Assembly (NCBI GenBank): GCA_030734395.1
Contig: JAUZTG010000007.1
Location: 310,001-374,000 of the forward strand
Direction: 5' to 3'
Source of the DNA: Sarocladium kiliense
Lineage: Eukaryota; Ascomycota; Sordariomycetes; Hypocreales; Sarocladiaceae
Length of the DNA stretch: 64,000 bases
The first letter of the stretch is position 1. Each line of letters begins with the position of its first letter. Of this stretch, positions 55,301 through 64,000 are shown piece by piece. The notes under the pieces are model-generated. The model was not told the origin of the DNA, searched no databases, and was given only the letters and a program-made list of their open reading frames with translations. Both the position numbers and the translations under genes were made by a program.

Positions 55301-56825
55301 CAAGAAGGAGGAAAGTCTTCAGCGGACTGAGGCCAAGAAAGCGGAAGAAGAGCGAAAGCGAACCGAAGCTAAGAAGGAGGAAGAGAAGAAGCGTGCTGAA
55401 GCCGAGGAGAAGAAACGACAAGAGGCAGAAGAAGTCAAACGGTGTGAAGCTGCGGAGAAGGCGAAGCTCGAGCAAGAAGAACAAGAACGCCTCGAGGAGG
55501 AGAAGAGAAAGATGAAAGAAGAATTGGAAGAACGGCAGAAGAGAGAAGAGGAACAGAAGCGACAGGAGGCGGAGAAGAAGAAGCAGGAAGAGGCTCGTAA
55601 AAAAAAGGAAGAAGAGGAGAGGGTACGGCGCGAACAGCTCGAGCGTGAGGCCGCCGAGGCCGCCCGCCGCAAACGTGAAGAAGACCAGCGGAAGGAGAGA
55701 GAGCGTCGGGAGCGTGCCCAGCGTGAAGAGCTCGAGCGCAAGCGTGCTGCCCGTGAGGCAGAACAGCGCAGGGTGCGGGAAGAACAGGAGAAGGCGCGTT
55801 TGGACAAATTACCGCCGTTGATGCGCTGGCTGGATCTTCATCCGAACCCCAAGACGCGGGCTGTGGCCGAGAGGTTCTGCCAAGTTCAAGGTTGTCGTTA
55901 CGACACTATCAACCCAGCCACCAATGGTACCCCGGAAGGCCGCGAAGAATGGGTGCTCAACACAGCAGTTGCATTATTACTCGGGGAGAAGGATTTGACC
56001 CTCTCCAGATGTGAGTCTTAGCAATTCTTCTGTCATCATGTGACCGTTAACTGACAAATCCCAATAGACTCCGCATGGGAACACGTTCCCGTATCCAATC
56101 TCGCAAAGGAGACAATCTGGCGAACCGAGTGGATGCAATACTCCCTTGCATCCCAGCAATATTTCGACATCGGTCGCGAAGTGCCTGGGCTCTATCCGAA
56201 GGAACCTACAGAGCTAACATCGGCCGAAAAGGAAGAGCTCAAGAAGAGGGCATGGGAGCGCTTCTGCGAGCTGCCAATGTTCTTTGTCAAGGTCTCTGAG
56301 CTGCTGTACACAATCCCTCACATCCCGCACCTTCGCGATGTCATGATCGGAGTGGGCTACCGGGAGCTACAAGAACCTGAAGGATCCTCCCCCGGCTTCA
56401 AGGTCGTGTCGAAGCCTTTCCGGTATCTTGCAAAACATCTCGCGGATCCGAACATGGAGCGATACCATGGACGTGCGCCGCGCTGGCGCTGGTATCTGAA
56501 CGGTAATTTCGTTGAGGAGGATCTGCCGAAGCGTGCCATTACCAGCAACCTTCCCTTCAACGAGCGCCCTGTTCCCCGTCGAGGCTTGTTAGCCGTCAAC
56601 CCTGACGATCCCGATTATCTTAAAATATGCCATGAGCAAGGCATCACCCCTCTCATCAAGAGTCAACCGAGCCCAACACTCACAAACGGCATCCGAGACA
56701 ACATGCTCAATGCCGTCACAAGCCAAAAAGTGAACGGAATCAATGGCAGTAACGGCGCGATGCTGTCCCCAGAAGACCCGGCAAAGAGGTCGCACGTTCT
56801 TAACGGCATCAACGGAACTTCATAA
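52305..56825 (+). CDS. HOS4: Hos4-like ankyrin-repeat protein (Set3 complex)
   Basis: A nuclear scaffold related to Hos4, the ankyrin subunit of the Set3C histone deacetylase complex. Exons 52305-56010 and 56068-56825 join in phase to 1487 aa. Residues 1-330 are a Ser/Arg/Lys-rich disordered region. Ankyrin repeats lie at about 342-445 (NVADYAGNTPLQIAAINGCE, IVKLLIDAG, DTPLLDAVDNGHLGVVKLLL), with a further set near 525-640 (LRQAAGRGDEETVARIL, ILAAIGQENIKVVELLL). Another charged region leads into a long Glu/Lys/Arg coiled coil at about 985-1165. The final 320 residues form the conserved C-terminal domain (PPLMRWLDLHPNPKTRAVAE, EWMQYSLASQQYFDIGREVP). Symbol by family resemblance; the repeats-plus-C-terminal-domain layout is the main support. 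Confidence 0.85.
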
Positions 56826-57428
56826 GAGCCCCCCCCGCCTCTCTGCCTATACGAAGCAATGTCGACGATCGAAATTTCAATGAGGGAGTTTGAGTGGCTG
56901 CAAGCCAGCACCTACTGTGTACGGATATACCACTGAATGGATATGGCTGTAGCTGCTATTGAGCGCTATTGTAATTACCATGTCACCTCGCACCATGGCG
57001 AGCGATGGCCTTGAATGTATCTATGGTTTGATGACTGACGCCTGTTTCGTGACTCTACCCGTGACATTGTCCTTCGGTGAATGAAGCCTGGTACCACGGG
57101 CACGCGATGAGTAGACATGGGATGGACGTCGATGTGTCCTGGTGCTGGCGCAAAAGTGGACGCCCTGACATCACCGCCACTTCTAGGCGGCGTGGTGAGT
57201 GTCGCACGACGTCTTCCTTCGAAAAATTTACCCCACCACAGGAAACCCACCAAAACTTTGCGCTTTACATTCTCAAAGCCGACGAACGCGGGGAACTTGC
57301 CCAACAACACATCGAACGCGAACGAAGGTATCGAGTTTCGCAGACCTAGGGTGACGAGGCCCGACTTCCTGTGCCAGAGACATCACTTCTATTACCCACG
57401 GAACCGCCTGAGAGGCTAGACCGCTATC
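56826..57428. other. Intergenic, DRG1 promoter
   Basis: About 600 bp between co-oriented genes. No gene supported. Confidence 0.4.
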
Positions 57429-59145
57429 ATGTCGACCACGGTGGACAAGGTACGCCCAGACCACAAATCATGGACAGAGAACGCTGGCAATAAGGAAGGC
57501 TGCTAATAAGCGAAACTAACAGATCAAGGAGATTGAGGCCGAAGTACGTGAACGACCACGGACGATTCGAGGTGCATCCTGCGAGCAGACATACTGACAG
57601 CTGTCTCCGTAGATGGCCAAGACCCAGAAGAACAAGGCGACGTCCTTCCATCTGGGTCAACTCAAGGCCAAACTGGCCAAACTGAAGCGAGAGCTTCTGA
57701 CCCCGACCAGCAGCGGCGGTGGCGGTGGCTCAGGATTCGATGTTGCCAGAACAGGTGTGGCCAGTATCGGCTTCATCGGCTTTCCTTCGGTGGGCAAGAG
57801 TACGCTCATGAGCAGATTAACGGGCCAACACTCCGAGGCCGCCGCCTACGAGTTCACTACTCTGACCTCAGTGCCTGGGCAGGTTGTCTACAACGGTTCG
57901 TTGCACGAACGCCACCCTTGCTCGCTTAATGCTTCCGCGGAACGTATCGCTGATGCCCCGAATCACACTCCACAGGTGCCCCTCTACAGATCATCGACCT
58001 TCCTGGAATCATCGAAGGTGCCAAGGATGGACGAGGAAGAGGTAGACAGGTCATTGCCGTCGCCAAAACCTGCCATCTCATTTTCATCGTGCTGGATGTG
58101 AACAAACCCCTGACCGACAAGCGGGTCATCGAGGCCGAGTTGGAGGGCTTTGGCATCCGCATCAACAAGTCCCCGCCCAACATCACCTTCAAGAAGAAGG
58201 ACAAGGGTGGCCTGAATATCACAAGCACTGTGCCCCTCTCTCACATCGATCACGACGAGATCAAGGCCGTGATGAGCGAGTATCGGATCAACTCAGCGGA
58301 CATTGCGATCCGTTGCGACGCTACCATCGACGACCTGATCGATGTCCTCGAAGCGAAGAGCCGCAGGTGAGTCTGAGCCAGTTTTTGATCCCCAGGTCTA
58401 TTGCAACCTCTCCACTTTCGAAGGAATTCGCTGGACTGCCAAGGCGAACGGACGGCACGCTGACTGAGTGTCTACCAAACAGTTACATCCCTGTGATTTA
58501 CTGCCTGAACAAGATCGATGCGATTAGCATCGAGGAGCTGGATCTCTTGTACCGCATCCCGAACTCCGTTCCCATCAGCTCAGAGCATGGGTGGAACATT
58601 GACGAACTCATGGAGTTGATGTGGGAGAAGCTTGCGCTTAAACGTGTCTATACAAAACCCAAAGGCAAGGCGCCTGACTACTCTTCACCAGTGGTGTTAC
58701 GGCAAAACCGGAGCACAGTGGAGGACTTTGTAAGTACCGTCATCACGAAAACTTCATTGCCACTGTGTACGAATTGCGATCCCTAATCCCTCTCCCAGTG
58801 CAACTCTATCCACAAGACCATTGTGGAGCAATTCAAGACGGCCATCGTTTACGGCAAATCGGTCAAGCATGTCCCACAAAGGGTTGGTCTGTCGCATGAA
58901 CTGGCAGATGAGGATGTCGGTAAGTTGAATTGGAACCCTGCATTGATACCCCAGCGCGTGCGGCGCGCGTCTCGAACTTTCATCATCCTCATAGATTTGG
59001 CGCGCGTTTTCAAAATTTCCGCGTTCACCGGGAACCGGGGTTACGAACTGTGCTGGTTGCCAAGAGGGACTGTCATTTTCGCTTCGCTACGAAGCTTTGA
59101 TCATCAGCTGACCTTATGTTGCAGTGACGATTGTAAAGAGATAGC
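57429..59145 (+). CDS. RBG1: Developmentally regulated GTP-binding protein 1
   Basis: A cytoplasmic OBG/DRG-family GTPase (DRG1 in animals, Rbg1 in yeast) that associates with translating ribosomes. Seven exons join in phase to 367 aa, the family's standard length: 57429-57449, 57523-57543, 57613-57895, 57976-58366, 58483-58729, 58799-58919 and 59126-59145. The first two exons are only 21 nt each (MSTTVDK and IKEIEAE). Motifs: P-loop GFPSVGKST, DLPGIIEGAKDGRGRGRQVI (G3 DxxG), NKID (G4), S5D2L-like insert, and the C-terminal TGS domain (VYTKPKGKAPDYSSPVVL, HKTIVEQFKTAIVYGKSVKH). The last exon carries only VTIVKR and the stop; its 206-nt intron is longer than the others. Confidence 0.96.
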
Positions 59146-62100
59146 GCGAATTTGCGCATCGGAGGCGCCTATTGAGGGGACGATTATGACAATCTTACGA
59201 TGACTGGGGGCAGTACGAGATCTACATCACTGTTGGCTGTTATTAGGCGTGAGGTGACCTCAGAGGGCGCCAGGATCACTGTACGCCAAGTTTGATAACA
59301 CCATGTTCTAGGTGAAGAGAACGCTATGGCAACCAAGGCCAGGCTTGGGTAAATAGGGCAAAGTCTAACCGATACCCGTCCGCTCTAAAAAGAGGTACCC
59401 GAGAGGGAGCGTTAGGACAGGGCTGATATAACATGTGGGCGGGCGTTGCATGAGCACGGACGAGGATGGAACGCCATCGATTCACAAACGTCTGACGCAG
59501 CAAACATGCCTGAATTAGGAAGACACAAGGAGGGCTCAAATCTCCCAGGGGAGCACCGTCAGACTTCTCCGCACAGAATCAGGGATTCATAAACAGAGAG
59601 ATCAATATTGCGGGAAATGGTGTTGTGTGCAGTCAGGTAGACGACAGAAACATCAGCAAGATGAGAAAGCTGGCCGCATGCCTGGGCCACGCCGAACAGG
59701 GGGGAATGGACAAACGACCAGGATCAACAGCCAGCACCGGACTGTGGAGATTGGAACTCGGCCGTCCAGAACCCGTACTGCCATACCGAGCCTTCAATGC
59801 GACATCTTTCTCCCCTCAAATGCAGAATCGTTCCCCTTACCTCGTCAAACTCCTTCCAAGGCTTTCCGTAGGGCATCAAGTCTCATGTAGCGCTCAGGCG
59901 CCTCCGGGGTTGCCACTCCCCAATTTTCTGAACATTATGCCGAACGTGCATGAGAGAGACCAGGGAGTTCTCCATCTTACAAGAGTGAGGAACCAAGGGG
60001 CAACAAGAAGCAACAATAAAAGTGGTCATGGCGTTCCTGGCCCTGCATAGCCGAAAGGCGGTCGCTTGATCTGCGGCCGGCTTTCCCCAGTAGAAACGTG
60101 CGTGGGATGCAGCAGTCTGGAAAGGTCCAGGGGAAGAGTTACAGTATGCACAGGAGGGGTGTGTGAGCTTCTGTCAAAAGTGATGGGACCTCGTTCCGAC
60201 CATGGGCTCTCTCTATGTTACTTCGCGTGCCTGATCTGAATATCTCGCGGGATGGCCGACACCGCTTGTGTGTTTTTTTGCTTACACAACCGAGAACTCG
60301 AAAGGGGAGTTTCGGCGACCACCTCGACCTTTCAGAATGCTTCTCTTGCCGCCGACAGACGACATCGGGCATGGTGGGCCGTTGCGGCGCGTTGTGCATT
60401 AGTGCCGTAGGGACGCATTCGCTGAAGGAAACGACGAAATACAGGGGTCTGGAAAGCCCTTGCCTGCCCTGTGCCGAGAGCAGGAGAGGAGAGGAGATAC
60501 GGAAGAAGAGCGAGAGGCGCACGCACTGGAGGTTTCATCGGCGAAGGAACCCAGTGAGGGATGGACGCCTCACTATTATGGCGCTGTGTCCTGGTCAATG
60601 CAACGCTCAACGGACACTTTCGAGAAGACAATGATAGGTGGGAGACGGAGGAGAACCCACGAAACGAGGCGGACAGCATCGGGAACAAGCTAAGGCATGG
60701 CTGGCCAAGTCTGGATTGAGATGATGCTTCCCTACAGCGTCTCTCTGCTTCTTCAGTCCTAGTGCCTTGGACTGCAGCGGCAAGCCAGGGGGCTGCATGT
60801 CGCTGTTGGTTGGCTGTCTGGATGGCTGAGAACAAGCAGAGAGAATGGTACTGGACTGAAGATGAGAGTCTAGCCGCATGGACACCCGAAAGTATGCATG
60901 AGCAAGGATGGCACGGTTTTGAAGGGTGCTTAAGAGGCAACAGCTAAGCTCCAGGACAAACGGACTTGCAGGCGTGTAAGTCGCACAGCGCGCGTGTTGG
61001 ATGGCACGGTGTCATGGATGAGAAGGATGATACGACAGACAGCCCTATAGGCGCCTTGTGCAAATATGGTTCCAGAGAGACATGTTTGATTGACTGCAGC
61101 AAAGAGGGGCTGAAATATCGTGTCGATGTGCTGCGGAATATGTCGGTAAACGTCTTCTGGGGATGTCCAAATCGCAGGTTTGCTGTCGGCAAAGGCGCGT
61201 GCAGCAGCGGCGCCAGCAGGGGGTGGCCGCATATGCAGATAGCTCGGCAACCCGCGAGAAAATGCTCAACCCTGTCTGAAAGGCGGGAGCGTGCCCTGGA
61301 TGGATGATCTCAACATCGGCCTCGACCCTTCAGGTCACGCAGACTTCGAGATCACGTCACCGCCTTTGTGTAGTCGAATCAACGACAAGCGGAGTCAGCT
61401 TGGACGGGAGGATTCTGTCTCACAGCCCGTCTGTCGACTCAGAATGCAGAGAATTCAAGGTGCAAGGAGATGGAGTTGGACATCTCGTTGATGGGATTGG
61501 TCGGTGAGGCATCGAGCGGTAGCCAGTCAGAGTCGCGAGTGCACCACACTGCGTACGCGAAGTGTCACCAGACTTTTAAGCAAGCAGGATCGCGAAGGAA
61601 TATCCCTCTGGCCTATCTTATGCGCTGCTCCGTGAGCATTTATTGGGGTAGGAAGAAGAAGAAAGAGTCGTCACGAAGGGCGGCTTGTGGAGCTCACGCG
61701 CCACCATCATCGGGCCGCTTCGTGGATCAGAAGACCGTCGCCCAGCCCCGATATCTCATAATTCCCGAGATGGCTGATCTTGAAGAGGTGAGGAGAAGTG
61801 ACACTAAGGAGGAGAAGAGAGGGGTGTGCACAAAGGAAAGGATATGGTTAGTAGGACCAGGGACATTATGGAGGTTCGGGTTCAAACAGCTGAATGAGCT
61901 AACGAAAAGGCATGACGAAGATCGTCGGATCTGATTAACACTCTGACTGGCAGGGAGACCTTGCAGGTCCTACTGCGGCAATATTATAATACGGTGAGAG
62001 CAATGAGAGCGGACTTCCTCGGCAAAACGGACTCTCATCAGAGCCCTTGTGTGGGGAAAGCAAAAAGAGCCTGGGCAGCATCTGTTGTCGAGGCAGGCGG

Positions 62101-64000
62101 AGATTGCGATGGCTTTCGTCTTTCAATGTGCGTGGGCTCATTGCGGGCGCCCGGCGAAGAGGGTGGGTGGCTCAGGGGCGACTGAAGAGGCATGCATTAA
62201 CATTGAATATTCTCATTGTGGACTGCAAGAGGAGAAGAGCCTGATGTGGCTTCTGAGCCATTCGCGCATGTGCCCCATGGACACAACCAACGACAGCTCT
62301 TACGGCCATTGTTGAACCTGTTGGGGGCTGAGTTGTGGTATTCTCCCTGCGCACATCAGCCGGGGGAAGGGCGACATCTCCTCCATTGACAAGGGTGTGA
62401 CAGTGGTTCGCGGATTGTCCACGAGATGGCCAAGGAAGTTGACTCGTGTAAATGGGATCAAGGAAGCCTCACGATGTCAGACAAGGCGTTGGCAGTTGCT
62501 CAAAGAAAGGGCCGTGGGACCAACGGCCGCATGCGGCATACTACAGTGCAGGGAACAAGCTTGATTCAGCCATGGGAAAGCAGCGTGATCTTGCATTGCT
62601 ACGACGGCTGAAGGAGTGTGTGGGACGTGGCCTGTTCCTGGCCCTGAACCCCCGCTCTCCCGCCTTGTCTGACAGCTGCGGGAAGGGAAGAACAGACGAG
62701 GACCAAGAGCACAATGACAAGCAAACCTTTCCCTGTCCGGATCCGAGACTGACGTTACACGCCCGAAAGCAGCTGGGGGTTCGATCTGGAGAATGTGGTC
62801 CGTCCAACATGGGGCCCAATGGATCAGTGTTTTCTGCGCACAAAAGATCATTCTCGATTCGCGGTCGGGGGAGCGAGGACTGGCAGGGCAAGGGTCTATC
62901 AATGTGCCGTCGGAAGGCGAGCCGATATTGAGAAGCATTGAGGAAGGTCATTTGCCTTGATCTTAACAAGCCTTCGCTATGCGTGTCGAATAGCTCCGTC
63001 GGCCAGGGATGTGATGTGACCTTGTCTCACGAGGACATGTGTGGCAGCAGCGTCTTCGATCATCCACGTTGTACGGCTGAACAAAGCAAAGCAATGAGAG
63101 CAAGACATACGGAAATGAGGATTCCCGGAAGATCGACGAGTTGGTCAGGCTGCGAAAGGCAAAGTTGGAAGATGGCAGGTTGGGCTTCAACGCCCAGCTT
63201 TCTCCAAATCTGGACCAGGGTTTAATAGCAGACGCTTTCCAGGGGGCCCGCAACTGCCCATTGACGGGAAGGCCCCTGCTAGTCTAGTCAAGTTTCGCCC
63301 ATTTGTTCGTCCGAGGGTCAAATCTCGTTCGCGTCTCTGCTTCCACCGAGCCGGCCGCGGGCACTAAAGCCGGGGAGAGGATGCTGGCTTTGCCGCCGGG
63401 CTGTTTACTCCCTGATTGCAAAGAACGTAACCGATTGAAACTAAATCAGAACATGGACCTTGTTTAAGTTGGTCTAGGGGGAGTCTTTAGCACGACACAA
63501 GGCGGAGATGAAAGTTACGAGATAAGGAAAGGGGGGAAGCATGGCTAACGTCCAGGACGTACGTCTATAGGGACGGTGACGGACATCGGTCTTGGTGGAC
63601 TTCCGACCTTCGGCAGCGTCAATGTCTCGCCCTGAAAGGGCGACAGCCGTTTGACTTGTGGCTGCAGCATGGCCGCGTGAGCTGGAAGGAAGGGTGTCAA
63701 ATGCCCAACGCCTCTATGCAGGCCCGCCTTTTGGCTTCGTGCTCACCACGCGACGAAGATTGGCAGCCCTCCTCCTCTGTTGTCAGCCTATCCGCACGTG
63801 CGTAGAGACACGCCTCACTATCGCTATCATGGCGGCTCAGAACATGGAAGCAAGACAAGATACATATGCAGGCAGGAGGGCCCTGGGGCATCCTCTCCGC
63901 ATAAGCAATCAAAAGCTAGCTGGCGATCACGCTCAGACCATGCCGGACCTACTTTGACTGCATAATGTCTCCACGCATCGACATGCGCCTTGCTTGAATC
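59146..64000. other. 4.9-kb gene-free block to the window edge
   Basis: I find no protein, tRNA or rRNA gene. Many short frames exist on both strands but overlap one another and show no motif. The stretch could be the long upstream region of a gene beyond the right edge, such as a developmental regulator, or could hold non-coding RNAs. Neither can be shown from the bases. Confidence 0.45.

Noticed and set aside
58920..59125. Separate small gene in the last DRG1 intron (58823-59203 frame)
   Set aside because: The GTAAGT donor and TTGCAG acceptor join to VTIVKR, the usual DRG1 end, so the frame running through is intron read-through.

Overview
The window comes from the nuclear genome of a filamentous ascomycete (Pezizomycotina; Sordariomycetes is my best guess, from overall protein flavour only). 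The reasons are: short GT-AG introns (about 44-70 nt, several with a CTAAC-type branch site), a Zn2Cys6 regulator, a DUF6546 F-box-like protein, an intron-bearing tRNA-Leu, and fungal-type orthologues of housekeeping genes. Nearly every gene is split, so open frames had to be joined by splice sites and reading phase.

Layout. 0-5 kb: a 5'-incomplete OPT-family oligopeptide transporter (+), tail-to-tail with a six-exon Zn2Cys6 transcription factor (-). 6.4-10 kb: pyruvate dehydrogenase protein X (-), tRNA-Leu(CAG) (-) and a TMEM223-like mitochondrial membrane protein (+). 10.4-12.9 kb: a large leucine-rich-repeat protein (-). 12.95-20.7 kb: a gene-free block of 7.7 kb. 20.7-25.8 kb: an accessory-looking patch with a divergent short-chain dehydrogenase, a disrupted Hsp70-like gene and a DUF6546 F-box-like gene. 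26.6-37 kb: NTO1-type PHD protein (NuA3 histone acetyltransferase complex), protein phosphatase 1 catalytic subunit, a SelW-like Rdx protein and the heterotrimeric G-protein gamma subunit. 38.3-41.3 kb: a 5'-truncated non-LTR retrotransposon with a perfect 13-bp target-site duplication. 42-50.5 kb: Hub1/UBL5 with an RS-rich extension, eIF3a, polyprenol reductase (DFG10/SRD5A3), ALKBH6 and an F-box protein. 52.3-59.1 kb: a Hos4-like ankyrin protein (Set3 deacetylase complex) and the GTPase DRG1/Rbg1. 59.1-64 kb: a second gene-free block running to the window edge.

The genes are mostly independent core functions: mitochondrial metabolism, chromatin acetylation (NTO1 and Hos4 sit on opposing HAT and HDAC complexes), translation (eIF3a, DRG1), splicing (Hub1), signalling (PP1, G gamma) and dolichol synthesis (DFG10). 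I found no biosynthetic cluster, CRISPR array, rRNA or clearly new multi-gene system. The strongest structural discovery is the LINE insertion, defined to the base at both ends. The most unusual genes are the Hsp70-like relic, the ALKBH6 gene whose iron-binding motif is split by an intron with a one-base phase mismatch, Hub1 lacking the usual C-terminal Tyr pair, and the SDR with Phe in place of the catalytic Tyr.
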